Shown here: one piece after another, positions 34,571 through 43,119 of the stretch
Numbering within the stretch: the first letter of the stretch is position 1
Layout of the letters: each line of letters begins with the position of its first letter
NCBI RefSeq assembly: GCF_001466305.1
Contig: NZ_JWID01000007.1
Location: 42,061-94,695 of the forward strand
Length of the DNA: 52,635 bases
Source of the DNA: Defluviitalea phaphyphila
GTDB taxonomy: Bacteria; Bacillota; Clostridia; Lachnospirales; Defluviitaleaceae
Direction of reading: 5' to 3'
Program-made: the position numbers and the translations under genes
Notes under the pieces: generated by a model
What the model was told of the DNA's origin: nothing
Databases searched by the model: none
What the model saw: only the letters and a program-made list of their open reading frames with translations

Positions 34571-34978
34571 TGAAATAAAAGGAAAAGATGATGTAAAAAT
34601 AATGGCAATGGCAATAACTCCTGCTATTTGAAGGGTCTGGATTCCATAAAAAGAGCTATCTTCAAAATTTTTTTCTAACATGGCATACATAGTTCTATAC
34701 ATTCCAGCTCCAGGTACAAGAGGTATAATTCCAGAGATTAAAAAAATAGTTACAGGTACTTTTCTAATTTTAGCAAAGATTCTAGATAAAATACTGACTC
34801 CAAGAGTTCCTAAAAAACTAGAGAAAACAATAGAATTAGTTAATGTTAAAAAGTTAAGATATATAAACCATCCAAATCCTCCAATAAACCCACAATATAA
34901 AAGTTCTTTTTTAGAAACATTAAAAAGAATTCCAAAGAAAAAACTAGCAAATAAAGCACCAATTATTTGAAGTATCAT
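34553..34978 (-). CDS. ThrE-type exporter, C-terminal half (YjjB-like)
   Basis: A 141-aa membrane protein with four predicted helices, of the DUF3815/YjjB group. Motifs: ASFFFGILFNVSKKEL, GFIGGFGWFIYL and IIPLVPGAGMYRTMYAML, the last being the family signature. It is the second half of a threonine/serine (or dicarboxylate) exporter that in other bacteria is one ThrE polypeptide. The ATG lies within the stop of the upstream partner gene (4-bp overlap), so the halves are translationally coupled. Substrate not determined. Confidence 0.83.
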   Translation of the reverse strand: MILQIIGALFASFFFGILFNVSKKELLYCGFIGGFGWFIYLNFLTLTNSIVFSSFLGTLGVSILSRIFAKIRKVPVTIFLISGIIPLVPGAGMYRTMYAMLEKNFEDSSFYGIQTLQIAGVIAIAIIFTSSFPFISKNKGV

Positions 34979-35748
34979 AAAAATCCTCCTTGTTTAAGCA
35001 TAAACCAAATTTTAAGAATTATTCCTACACCAGTTGCAATGGATACAGCAACAAAAAATGCTTCAACACCTTTAGAGATTCCTGAAAGTAAATCTCCTTC
35101 TATAGTATCCCTTACGGCATTGGTGATAGCTACTCCAGGAACTAAAGGCATAATACATCCTATAATAATTTGATCTAAATTAGCAGATGGAATAAAGTTA
35201 GTAAATAATATAGCTAAAAATCCAATTAATCCTCCACCAATTAAATCAATAAAAAATCTAGAAGTATTTGTTTTATTAAAAAAAGTTTGAACACTGCCAA
35301 GAGCGATACCAATAAATAAAGATATTATACAATCTTTAATATTTCCACCAAAAACAGCAGTGGAGAAAGTAGAAGCAAAGGCAGTTGCACCAATAAAAAT
35401 ATAAGAAGGATAAGGAGGAGTTTTATCAATTTCATCTAATTTTTTGATAGCATCTTTAAGAGAAATTTTGCCTGCTACAAATTGTCTTGATAAATCATTA
35501 ACTAAACTTACTTTATCTAAACGAATAGAACGATTTTTAATTCTTTTAGTAAAAGTTATCATTTCTATAGTTTCATCATCAATAGTAGCAAATATTCCAG
35601 TTGGGGTAACAAAAGCCTCTACAACATCTAAATTATATACAGATAAAATTCTTATAATAGTGTCTTCAACACGATAAGTTTCGGCACCACTTTTTAACAT
35701 AATTTCTCCTGCTTTAATAGCAAATTTTAATAACATTTTATGATTCAT
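34975..35748 (-). CDS. ThrE-type exporter, N-terminal half (YjjP-like)
   Basis: A 257-aa protein of the DUF1212/YjjP group: a soluble N-terminal domain (residues 1-115; LKSGAETYRVEDTI, VEAFVTPTGIFATI) followed by about five helices with LVPGVAITNAVRDTIEGDLLSG, the signature loop of the family. AAAGGAG lies 7 nt before the ATG. It forms a two-gene unit with the YjjB-like gene, convergent with iorB. Export of Thr/Ser is known for ThrE of Corynebacterium; a substrate such as succinate is reported for YjjPB; neither is proven here. Confidence 0.83.
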   Translation of the reverse strand: MNHKMLLKFAIKAGEIMLKSGAETYRVEDTIIRILSVYNLDVVEAFVTPTGIFATIDDETIEMITFTKRIKNRSIRLDKVSLVNDLSRQFVAGKISLKDAIKKLDEIDKTPPYPSYIFIGATAFASTFSTAVFGGNIKDCIISLFIGIALGSVQTFFNKTNTSRFFIDLIGGGLIGFLAILFTNFIPSANLDQIIIGCIMPLVPGVAITNAVRDTIEGDLLSGISKGVEAFFVAVSIATGVGIILKIWFMLKQGGFL

Positions 35749-36013
35749 TATGAAACTCCTTTATTATAATAAAAAATATTTAGAGATTTTTATTAAAAAA
35801 ATAATAATGGGAAAACACATAGAGTTATTAGCAACTAGTATTATATATTATTAATAGCATATTATAAATAGAAAACATTAGTTTTATAATTATATATAAA
35901 TTCAAAAATAATAGTAATATTATAAACTTTAATTTTTATGAATAAATATTTAATAATTATATAACTTATGATATAATGATATTTATCAGAAAATTCAGGA
36001 GGGAATGTATAAA
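35749..36013. other. AT-rich intergenic region between thrE pair and glyA
   Basis: No gene is visible. The stretch is very AT-rich. A TATAAT at 35972-35977 with a weak TTTAAT 17 nt upstream could be the glyA promoter. No riboswitch-like conserved blocks were found. Confidence 0.4.
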
Positions 36014-37246
36014 ATGTACTCATTTGAAGAAATAAAAAAAGTAGATTTAGAAACAGCAGAGGCTATAGAAAAAGAAATAGGTAGGCAAAATAATAAAATT
36101 GAACTTATTGCCTCAGAAAATTTTGTTTCAAAAGCGGTTATGGCAGCAATGGGGACTCCGCTTACGAATAAATATGCAGAAGGATATCCAGGAAAAAGAT
36201 ATTATGGTGGTTGTGAATATGTAGATATTGTAGAAAGCTTAGCAATAGAGAGAGCAAAAAAACTTTTCGGAGCGGACCATGCTAATGTTCAGCCACATTC
36301 AGGAACACAAGCTAATATGGCAGTATTTTTTGCAGTTTTAAACCCAGGAGATACGGTAATGGGAATGAATCTTTCCCATGGAGGACATTTAACCCATGGA
36401 AGTCCTGTAAATATGTCAGGAAAACATTACAATATTATTCCTTATGGGGTAAATGAAGAAGGATATATAGACTATGAAAATGTGATGGAAATCGCTAAAG
36501 AGCATAAACCAAAACTTATTATTGCTGGAGCTAGTGCATATTCTAGAATTATTGATTTTAAAAAATTTAGAGAAATTGCAGATACTGTGGGAGCTTATTT
36601 GATGGTAGATATGGCTCATATTGCAGGATTAGTTGCAGCAGGTCTTCATCCTAATCCAGTTCCTTATGCAGATTTTGTAACAACTACTACCCATAAAACT
36701 TTAAGAGGCCCTAGAGGAGGAATGATTCTTTGTAAAAAAGAATATGCTAAAATTATAGATAAGGCCATATTCCCAGGTATTCAGGGTGGTCCTTTAATGC
36801 ATGTTATTGCTGCTAAAGCAGTAAGTTTAAAAGAAGCATTAAGTGATGATTTTAAAGTTTATCAACAGCAAATTGTAAAGAATGCAAAGGCTCTAGCAGA
36901 GGGATTGATAGAAAAAGGATTAAAATTAGTATCTGGTGGAACAGATAATCATCTTATGATGGTAGATCTTAGAAATATGAATATAACAGGAAAAGAAGCA
37001 GAAAAAAGATTAGATGAAGTAGGAGTAACTTGTAATAAAAATACTATTCCTTTTGATCCTGAAAGTCCTTTTGTAACTAGTGGGATTAGATTAGGAACTC
37101 CTGCAGTGACAACAAGAGGAATGAAAGAAGAAGATATGAAAGTTATTGCAGATATTATTTATATGGTATTATCAGATTTTGAAAATAATAAAGAAAAGGC
37201 AAGAGAAAAGGTGAAAAAATTAGTTTCTAAATATCCATTATACTAA
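36014..37246 (+). CDS. glyA: serine hydroxymethyltransferase
   Basis: PLP enzyme that interconverts serine and glycine with tetrahydrofolate. The 410-aa product has [56 protein letters not shown] and the PLP-lysine motif [14 protein letters not shown], all canonical. ATG 36005 is only 1-2 nt from AGGAGGG, whereas ATG 36014 is 10-11 nt away and gives the usual MYSFEEIK-like start; 36014 is chosen but 36005 cannot be fully excluded. Single gene, ended by a perfect palindrome terminator. Confidence 0.95.
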   Translation: MYSFEEIKKVDLETAEAIEKEIGRQNNKIELIASENFVSKAVMAAMGTPLTNKYAEGYPGKRYYGGCEYVDIVESLAIERAKKLFGADHANVQPHSGTQANMAVFFAVLNPGDTVMGMNLSHGGHLTHGSPVNMSGKHYNIIPYGVNEEGYIDYENVMEIAKEHKPKLIIAGASAYSRIIDFKKFREIADTVGAYLMVDMAHIAGLVAAGLHPNPVPYADFVTTTTHKTLRGPRGGMILCKKEYAKIIDKAIFPGIQGGPLMHVIAAKAVSLKEALSDDFKVYQQQIVKNAKALAEGLIEKGLKLVSGGTDNHLMMVDLRNMNITGKEAEKRLDEVGVTCNKNTIPFDPESPFVTSGIRLGTPAVTTRGMKEEDMKVIADIIYMVLSDFENNKEKAREKVKKLVSKYPLY

Positions 37247-37249
37247 AAT

Positions 37250-37269
37250 AAGGGCGCAATTGCGCCCTT
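37250..37269. terminator. terminator after glyA
   Basis: Perfect 20-bp palindrome AAGGGCGCAATTGCGCCCTT followed by TG and TAAATT; the GC-rich core stands out in this AT-rich sequence. It also faces the convergent LUD gene. Confidence 0.8.
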
Positions 37270-37275
37270 TGTAAA

Positions 37276-37911
37276 TTAAAAGCCTAATTCTTCTCCAACT
37301 AAAATTACTTTTATTCTATTAGGAATCTTAGACATGCGAGTGACTAAAATATTACAACAGACTGTATCAGGAGATAAACAGTCGTGACATCTTCCGGTAT
37401 TAGTACAAGGAGTTTGTATGTTAAAACGATTAGCATTAATAGGAGAAGCATAATTTCTAGCTCTTTTTAAGGCAGAGTCTTCATCAGGCATAACTTTGTT
37501 CATACCTGCAACGATGATAACATTTTTAGGGCCATGGATTAAAGCAGATATTCTATTACCACGTCCGTCTATATTTATTAATTTCCCATCCATAGTTATA
37601 GCATTAGAACTCATTAAATAATAGTCAGCAGTATAAGCCTTATAAAAAATTTCATTAAGTTCTTCAGGAGTTTTGGCAGTAGACCTATCTAAAAGTTTAT
37701 AATTACCTTTTTTTAATTCTTCTAAAAGTCCTATTTCATTTAAAGTCATAGACCCTCCCCAGGATACTACAGAGCCTTCTTTTATAAGTTCTAAAGCTTT
37801 GTTAAGAGCTTCTTCTTTAGTGTTACAATAATATGCTTCCATTTGTCTTTTTTTAAAAGCAGATATTAACTCTTTAGCTTGCATTTCAAAAACTTTTTGT
37901 TTAGGTGTCAT
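37276..37911 (-). CDS. LUD-domain protein (lactate-utilisation LutC/DUF162 type)
   Basis: A 211-aa member of the LUD (DUF162) family. The pattern includes EGSVVSWGGSMTLNEIGL, YYLMSSNAITMDGKLINIDG, GPKNVIIVAGMNKV, and a C-terminal Cys set CTNTGRCHDCLSP...CC typical of the stand-alone clostridial forms. Family relatives take part in lactate oxidation with iron-sulphur partners, but no lutA/lutB genes are adjacent, so the role is open. The frame stays open to 38061, but ATG 37911 has AAAGGAG at 8 nt and fits the family; the 50 extra residues would overlap the next gene's start. Confidence 0.85.
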   Translation of the reverse strand: MTPKQKVFEMQAKELISAFKKRQMEAYYCNTKEEALNKALELIKEGSVVSWGGSMTLNEIGLLEELKKGNYKLLDRSTAKTPEELNEIFYKAYTADYYLMSSNAITMDGKLINIDGRGNRISALIHGPKNVIIVAGMNKVMPDEDSALKRARNYASPINANRFNIQTPCTNTGRCHDCLSPDTVCCNILVTRMSKIPNRIKVILVGEELGF

Positions 37912-38011
37912 ATGTATAGCTCCTTTCTTTTTTATAATATTATAGCTTATAATACTTATAGTTTTCAAATTAATAATTTTAAAATTATTATATAATAAAA
38001 AAATTAGCAAA

Positions 38012-38029
38012 TACTTTATATATAAAGTA
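38012..38029. repeat. perfect 18-bp palindrome before the P-type ATPase
   Basis: TACTTTATATATAAAGTA, a perfect dyad, lies 16 nt upstream of the ATPase start codon and directly before its ribosome site AAAAGGGGAG. Position and symmetry fit an operator of a repressor, or a short leader hairpin. Confidence 0.45.
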
Positions 38030-38044
38030 AAAAGGGGAGAAATT

Positions 38045-40735
38045 ATGGAATCTTTTTTCAATAAAAGTGTAGAAGAAGTTGTAAAAAATTTAAAAACAAA
38101 TATTAAAAAAGGAATAAGTCAAGAAGAAGCCCTAAAACGACGTGAAAAATACGGAGAAAATAGGCTTAGAGAAAAAAAAGGAAGAGGAATATTTAGTGTA
38201 TTTTTAGACCAGTTTAAAGATTTTTTAGTTATTATTTTAATTATAGCTAGTATAGTATCTTTTTTAGTTAAAGAAGAAAAGGATGCTATAATTATTTTAA
38301 CTATAGTTATTTTAAATGCTCTATTAGGGGTTTTTCAAGAAAATCGTGCAGGAAATGCTTTGAAAGCTTTAAAGGATATGGCAGCTCCTAGGGCAAAGGT
38401 TATTAGAGATGGGAGTTTACAAAAAGTACTTTCTTCAGAACTAGTACTTGGTGATATAGTAGTTTTAGAAGCAGGAGATTATATCCCAGCAGACCTTAGA
38501 TTAATTGAAAGTGTTAATTTAAAGGTACAGGAATCAATTTTAACAGGAGAATCTATCTCCATAGAAAAAAATGCAGATAAAATAGTAGAAAAAGATGCAG
38601 GAATTGGAGATAGAATTAATTGTGTATTTATGGGAACTATAGTTACATATGGTAGAGGTAAAGGTGTAGTTATAGGAACAGGAATGAACACAGAAATAGG
38701 GAAAGTAGCTTCTATGTTAGAAGAAGTGGAAGAAGAGAAAACTCCTCTCCAAAAAAAATTATCACAATTAGGAAAGCTTTTAGGAAGTGTATGTTTAGGA
38801 ATTTGTATTATTATATTTATTTTAGGTATGTTAAGAGGAGAGGAATTTATAAAGATATTTATGACTGCTGTTAGTTTAGCAGTAGCAGCTATACCAGAGG
38901 GACTTCCAACAGTAGTAACAGTGGTATTAGCTTTAGGTATGCAAAAGATGATAAAACGTAATGCAATTATTAAAACTCTTGGAGGAGTGGAAACTTTAGG
39001 AAGCACAACAGTCATATGTACTGATAAAACAGGAACTTTAACTCAAAATAAAATGACAGTTATTAAAGTATTTGATGGAGAAAGCACATGGAATATATCA
39101 GGGAAAGGATATATTCCAAAAGGAGAAATTAAAAAAGAAGATAATTCTAGTGCAGAAATTTCTAAGACTTTAGAAAAACTTTTAATGGCAGGGGTTCTTT
39201 GTAATGATGCAGAGATTAAAAGAGAAGAAAATGATATTATAGGCGACCCTACAGAAGGGGCACTTGTAGTATTAGGTGCTAAAGGAGGATATATTAAAGA
39301 AAATCTTATTAAAGAAATGCCTAGGATAGGAGAAATTCCCTTTGATTCTGACAGAAAATTAATGAGTACTTTTCATAAATATAAAGAAAATATAGTTATG
39401 TATACAAAGGGAGCACCGGATGTTGTACTTAGCAGGTGCAAATATATTGATGTTAATGGGAAAATTGAAAAAATTACGGATAAACATAAAGAAATGATTA
39501 TAAATAAAAATAATTCTTTTGCTAATGAAGCACTTAGAGTTCTTGCTCTATCTTATAAGATTGTTAGTGTAGTAAAAGAAAATAAAGAAGAAGAGAAAGA
39601 TTTAGTATTTTTAGGACTTGTAGGAATGATGGACCCTCCAAGGGATGAAGCTAAAAAAGCAGTAGAAATTTGTAAAAAAGCAGGAATTCGTGTTGTAATG
39701 ATTACAGGAGACCATAAAACTACAGGTAGTGCTATAGGAAGAGCAATAGGGATAATAGATGATGATGCAGAAACTATGGATGGAAAAGAAATAGATGTTT
39801 TAAGTGATGAAGAATTGAAAGAAAAAGTTAAAAATATTAATGTATTTGCTAGGGTATCTCCAGAGCATAAAGTTAGAATTGTAAAAGCTATAAAAGCTAA
39901 TGGGGAAATTACAGCTATGACAGGAGATGGAGTAAATGATGCACCTTCTTTAAAACAAGCCAATATAGGAATTGCTATGGGAATTACAGGGACCGATGTT
40001 GCAAAAGAAGCGGCAGATATGATTTTAACAGATGATAATTTTTCTAGTATCGTAAATGCAGTGGAAGAAGGAAGAATTATATATAGTAATATAAGAAAGT
40101 TTGTAGGATTTTTACTTTCTTGTAATATAGGAGAGCTTTTACTAATATTTATGGCTATGTTAATCGGAACAGAAATACCTTTACTTCCTATACATTTATT
40201 ATGGATTAATTTAATAACTGATGCCTTTCCAGCATTTGCTCTTGGGTTAGAGCCTAAGGAAGAAGGAATAATGGAATTGCCGCCAAGAGATCCAGAAGAA
40301 GCTATTGTCAATAAAAAAATGGCTATTGCCATAGGAATTCAAAGTATAGGATTAGCTTTAGCTGCATTTATATCTTTTTGGTATGGTATGAATAATTTTA
40401 ATGGAGGAAATACTTTAATGGCAGCAAGAACATATTGCTTTGCAACATTAGTGATAGGAGAACTTTTAAGAGCATATTCAGCTCGTTCGGAAAAACAAAT
40501 GATATATAAGATGAAAATTTTTTCTAACAAATTATTAAATATAAGTGTTATAAGTTCTATATTACTACTTGTATCAGTAATATATATTCCTTACTTGCAG
40601 TACATTTTTAATACTGTAGCTTTACCATTTGTTGATTTAGGAATAACTATTCTTTTTGCAGTAATACCTACAATAACTGGAGAAATTGCAAAAAAAAATA
40701 AAATAGTGTTCACGAAGGATAAGTTAGACAAATAA
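38045..40735 (+). CDS. cation-translocating P-type ATPase, Ca2+ (SERCA/PMCA-like) type
   Basis: P2-type ATPase of 896 aa with ten membrane helices. N-terminal cation ATPase domain (GISQEEALKRREKYGENRL), actuator with LTGESISIEK, M4 motif AAIPEGLPTVVTVVLALG, the phosphorylated aspartate D327 in ICTDKTGTLTQNKM, the nucleotide domain with DPTEGALVVL, hinge MTGDGVNDAPSLKQA and the C-terminal domain LLWINLITDAFPAFALG. The PEGL and NLxTD motifs match Ca2+ pumps rather than Na+/K+ or heavy-metal types. A perfect palindrome upstream suggests regulation. Export of Ca2+ is inferred. Confidence 0.9.
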   Translation: MESFFNKSVEEVVKNLKTNIKKGISQEEALKRREKYGENRLREKKGRGIFSVFLDQFKDFLVIILIIASIVSFLVKEEKDAIIILTIVILNALLGVFQENRAGNALKALKDMAAPRAKVIRDGSLQKVLSSELVLGDIVVLEAGDYIPADLRLIESVNLKVQESILTGESISIEKNADKIVEKDAGIGDRINCVFMGTIVTYGRGKGVVIGTGMNTEIGKVASMLEEVEEEKTPLQKKLSQLGKLLGSVCLGICIIIFILGMLRGEEFIKIFMTAVSLAVAAIPEGLPTVVTVVLALGMQKMIKRNAIIKTLGGVETLGSTTVICTDKTGTLTQNKMTVIKVFDGESTWNISGKGYIPKGEIKKEDNSSAEISKTLEKLLMAGVLCNDAEIKREENDIIGDPTEGALVVLGAKGGYIKENLIKEMPRIGEIPFDSDRKLMSTFHKYKENIVMYTKGAPDVVLSRCKYIDVNGKIEKITDKHKEMIINKNNSFANEALRVLALSYKIVSVVKENKEEEKDLVFLGLVGMMDPPRDEAKKAVEICKKAGIRVVMITGDHKTTGSAIGRAIGIIDDDAETMDGKEIDVLSDEELKEKVKNINVFARVSPEHKVRIVKAIKANGEITAMTGDGVNDAPSLKQANIGIAMGITGTDVAKEAADMILTDDNFSSIVNAVEEGRIIYSNIRKFVGFLLSCNIGELLLIFMAMLIGTEIPLLPIHLLWINLITDAFPAFALGLEPKEEGIMELPPRDPEEAIVNKKMAIAIGIQSIGLALAAFISFWYGMNNFNGGNTLMAARTYCFATLVIGELLRAYSARSEKQMIYKMKIFSNKLLNISVISSILLLVSVIYIPYLQYIFNTVALPFVDLGITILFAVIPTITGEIAKKNKIVFTKDKLDK

Positions 40736-40789
40736 AATATAATATGATATAATATAATATCGTAATAATACGATAAAGGAGGGATTAAG

Positions 40790-41653
40790 ATGTTGGATAT
40801 TGCCATTATAGGGGCTGGACCAGCAGGACTTTCTGCAGCTATTAATGGAGTAATAAGAAATAAAAAAGTAATCGTATTTGGAAGAGAACCAAAAAGTAGT
40901 TATTTATATAAAGCAGAAAAAGTAGATAATTATTTAGGTATGCCAAATATAAGTGGTCCTAAAATGATTGAGGAGTTTTTGAACCACGCTAAAAAGTTAG
41001 GAGTAGAATTTCATGAAGGAAGAACATTAGAAGTTTTTCCTATGGGAAATTATTATACACTAAATGTAGAAAATGAGTTTTTTGAAGCTAAAACTGTTAT
41101 TATAGCAACAGGAATTCCTAAAGCAAATTATATTCCAGGAGAAAAAGAATTTTTAGGAAAAGGCGTTAGTTATTGTGGAACTTGTGATGGTCCTTTATAT
41201 AGAGGGAAAACAACAATGGTAATAGGGGAGATAGAAGAAGCAGAAGAGGATGTTAATTTTCTTCAGGAAATTTGTGATAAAGTTTATTTTCTTCCTACTT
41301 ATAAGGAAATAAAACATGTCAGTCCTAAAGTAGAAATTTTAAAAGGTAAACCGAAGGAAATTTTAGGAGATAATTTTGTATCAGGAATTCGTATAGATGA
41401 TAAGGAATTAAAAGTTGATGGAGTATTTTTAATAAAAGAAACTGTTCCTGTTACTCAGCTTATAAAAGGATTAGAGATGGAAGGAAAAACTATCAAAGTA
41501 AATCGCAGGCAAGAAACAAATTTTCCTGGAGTATTTGCTGCTGGAGATTGTACAGGAAGACCTTTTCAAGTAACAAAAGCGGTGGGTGAAGGAGCAGTAG
41601 CTGCTTTAGAAACAGTAAGTTATCTTCATAAAATGGATATAGAGAAAAAATAA
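40790..41653 (+). CDS. thioredoxin-reductase-like flavoprotein lacking an NADPH motif (FFTR-like)
   Basis: A 287-aa FAD enzyme of the thioredoxin reductase fold. FAD motif IIGAGPAGLSAAINGV at residue 5; redox-active CGTC at C129-C132 (YCGTCDGPLYRGK); C-terminal FAD motif FPGVFAAGDCTGRPFQVTKAVGEG. Where NADPH-type enzymes have GGGDSAxEEA and HRRxxFRA, this protein reads VIGEIEEAEEDVNFL and has no HRR-like motif; it is also about 25 residues shorter. This is the pattern of ferredoxin-dependent flavin thioredoxin reductases of Clostridia. GGAGGG precedes the ATG. An inverted repeat ATCGTA ataa TACGAT (40759-40774) and several TATAAT copies lie upstream. Confidence 0.82.
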   Translation: MLDIAIIGAGPAGLSAAINGVIRNKKVIVFGREPKSSYLYKAEKVDNYLGMPNISGPKMIEEFLNHAKKLGVEFHEGRTLEVFPMGNYYTLNVENEFFEAKTVIIATGIPKANYIPGEKEFLGKGVSYCGTCDGPLYRGKTTMVIGEIEEAEEDVNFLQEICDKVYFLPTYKEIKHVSPKVEILKGKPKEILGDNFVSGIRIDDKELKVDGVFLIKETVPVTQLIKGLEMEGKTIKVNRRQETNFPGVFAAGDCTGRPFQVTKAVGEGAVAALETVSYLHKMDIEKK

Positions 41654-41678
41654 GGGGCTTAAAAGTAAGTCCCTTTTT
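41652..41678 (+). terminator. terminator after the flavoprotein gene
   Basis: AAGGGGCTT aaaagt AAGTCCCTT with one mismatch, followed by TTT. Confidence 0.75.
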
Positions 41679-41747
41679 GCATGTATTAGAAAATAAATTG
41701 AAATAATAGTAATATAGTACTATAATATGGGTAGTGAGGTGAGTAAT

Positions 41748-42278
41748 ATGGAATTAGGGTTAATTCAAGTTTATTGTGGAGAGGGAAAAGGGAAAACAAC
41801 AGCTGCAATTGGACAAGGTATAAGAGCAATTGGACAAGGTATGAAAGTTATAATGATACAATTTTTAAAATCTTCTTTTACAGGAGAACTTGACACATTA
41901 AAAAAGTTAGAACCTGATTTTAAGGTATTTCGTTTTGAAAAGCCTAAAGATTTTTTTTGGAATTTAAATGATGAAGAAAAAAAAGAATTAAAAAATGAAA
42001 TTATGAATGCGATTAATTTTTCTAAAAAAGTTTTAGATACAAAAGAATGTGATATGCTTATTTTAGATGAAATATTAGGGGTTATACAAAATGGTTTGCT
42101 TAAGGAAAGTGAAGTTTGTGAACTTTTAGATAAAAAACCTTTGGGAATAGAAATAATATTAACGGGTAGATATTTAACAGATGAAATTAGAAAAAAAGCT
42201 AATTACATATCGAATATTCATGCTGAAAAACATCCTATGAATGAAGGGATTGGAGCAAGAAAGGGAATAGAATACTAA
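41748..42278 (+). CDS. cobO: cob(I)alamin adenosyltransferase, CobO/BtuR type
   Basis: Transfers the adenosyl group of ATP to Co(I)-corrinoids. The 176-aa protein starts LGLIQVYCGEGKGKTTAAIG with the P-loop at residues 9-16, followed by IQFLKSSFTGEL, the Walker-B-like DMLILDEILGV and ILTGRYLTDEI, as in CobO/BtuR. The start at 41748 has AGGTGAG 5-6 nt upstream; an in-frame ATG at 41727 has no ribosome site. No cobalamin operon is in the window; it stands alone between two terminators. Confidence 0.88.
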   Translation: MELGLIQVYCGEGKGKTTAAIGQGIRAIGQGMKVIMIQFLKSSFTGELDTLKKLEPDFKVFRFEKPKDFFWNLNDEEKKELKNEIMNAINFSKKVLDTKECDMLILDEILGVIQNGLLKESEVCELLDKKPLGIEIILTGRYLTDEIRKKANYISNIHAEKHPMNEGIGARKGIEY

Positions 42279-42301
42279 AAGACGCATTATTGCGTCTTTT
42301 T
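42277..42301. terminator. bidirectional terminator between cobO and dapB
   Basis: AAAAGACGCA ttat TGCGTCTTTT with T-run, in front of the convergent dapB end. Confidence 0.85.
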
Positions 42302-42304
42302 AAT

Positions 42305-43063
42305 TTATTCATTAATTAAGTTTTCCATATTATATAAACCAGGAGATTTATTTGCTAGAAATTTTGCAGCTTTTATAGCACCTACTGCAAATATTTCTTT
42401 AGACATTGCTGTATGTTTCAATTCTATAATTTCATCTTTGCCAGCAAAAAGTATTGAATGTTCTCCTACTATGGTTCCTCCTCTTACAGCATGAATACCT
42501 ATTTCTTTTTTACTTCTTTTTTGTCTTTCTTTATGTCTATCATACTTATATTTATAAGTATTATCTAAAGTTTCATTAATAGCATCTGCTAAAGCAAGAG
42601 CAGTGCCACTAGGAGCGTCTATTTTTTGATTATGATGTTTTTCTATGATTTCAATATCAAAGTTAGCATCTGATAATACTTCTGAGGCACGTTTTACTAA
42701 GTTTATTAATAAATTAACTCCAAGGGACATATTAGCAGAAAAAAATACAGGAATTTTTTCCGAAGCTTTTTTTACTAAGGTTAATAAATCATCTGATAAT
42801 CCAGTAGTACATACAACTACTGGTAGTTGTTTATTAAGGGCATATTCTATTAAAGGTTTTACTGCTGTTGCAGTGGAAAAATCTATAATAACATCACCAG
42901 TTATGTCACAGTCAGATATTTTACTAAAAACGGGATATGGATTAGATTTATTAACATTAGGGTCTATACCTGCAACAATAGTACAGTCATCACTATTTTC
43001 AACTAAATTAGAAATTACTTGCCCCATTTTTCCATTACATCCGTGCATAATAACTTTTATCAT
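42305..43063 (-). CDS. dapB: 4-hydroxy-tetrahydrodipicolinate reductase
   Basis: NAD(P)H-dependent reductase of lysine/diaminopimelate synthesis; 252 aa. The Rossmann motif is MHGCNGKMGQVISNLV, followed by VIIDFSTA, VVCTTGLSD, FSANMSLGVNLL and the substrate motif EKHHNQKIDAPSGTALALA with the catalytic His pair and Lys. The frame opens at 43108, but ATG 43063 has AAAGGAG at 8 nt and is typical. It is the third gene after asd and dapA but is separated from dapA by a terminator-like hairpin. Confidence 0.95.
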   Translation of the reverse strand: MIKVIMHGCNGKMGQVISNLVENSDDCTIVAGIDPNVNKSNPYPVFSKISDCDITGDVIIDFSTATAVKPLIEYALNKQLPVVVCTTGLSDDLLTLVKKASEKIPVFFSANMSLGVNLLINLVKRASEVLSDANFDIEIIEKHHNQKIDAPSGTALALADAINETLDNTYKYKYDRHKERQKRSKKEIGIHAVRGGTIVGEHSILFAGKDEIIELKHTAMSKEIFAVGAIKAAKFLANKSPGLYNMENLINE

Positions 43064-43081
43064 AATATAAACTCCTTTCGA

Positions 43082-43113
43082 AAAAAGTGCAGGGGAATAC
43101 CTCTGCACTTTTT
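43082..43113 (-). terminator. terminator/attenuator between dapA and dapB
   Basis: On the minus strand GTGCAGAGG tatt CCCCTGCAC followed by T6. It would reduce readthrough from dapA into dapB, or dapB may have its own weak promoter nearby. Confidence 0.75.
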
Positions 43114-43119
43114 AGTTTC

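Noticed and set aside
35749-36013. Glycine or other riboswitch before glyA
   Set aside because: The stretch is AT-rich without the conserved core sequences of a glycine, SAM or purine riboswitch and without a terminator before glyA.
37912-38061. 50-residue hydrophobic N-terminal extension on the LUD protein (membrane anchor)
   Set aside because: The extension overlaps the start of the divergent ATPase gene and the palindrome, and the good ribosome site lies before ATG 37911.
38479-40332. Long antisense frames within the P-type ATPase gene
   Set aside because: Translations are Ile/Ser/Pro-rich mirror images of the ATPase codons, with no ribosome sites and no known motifs.
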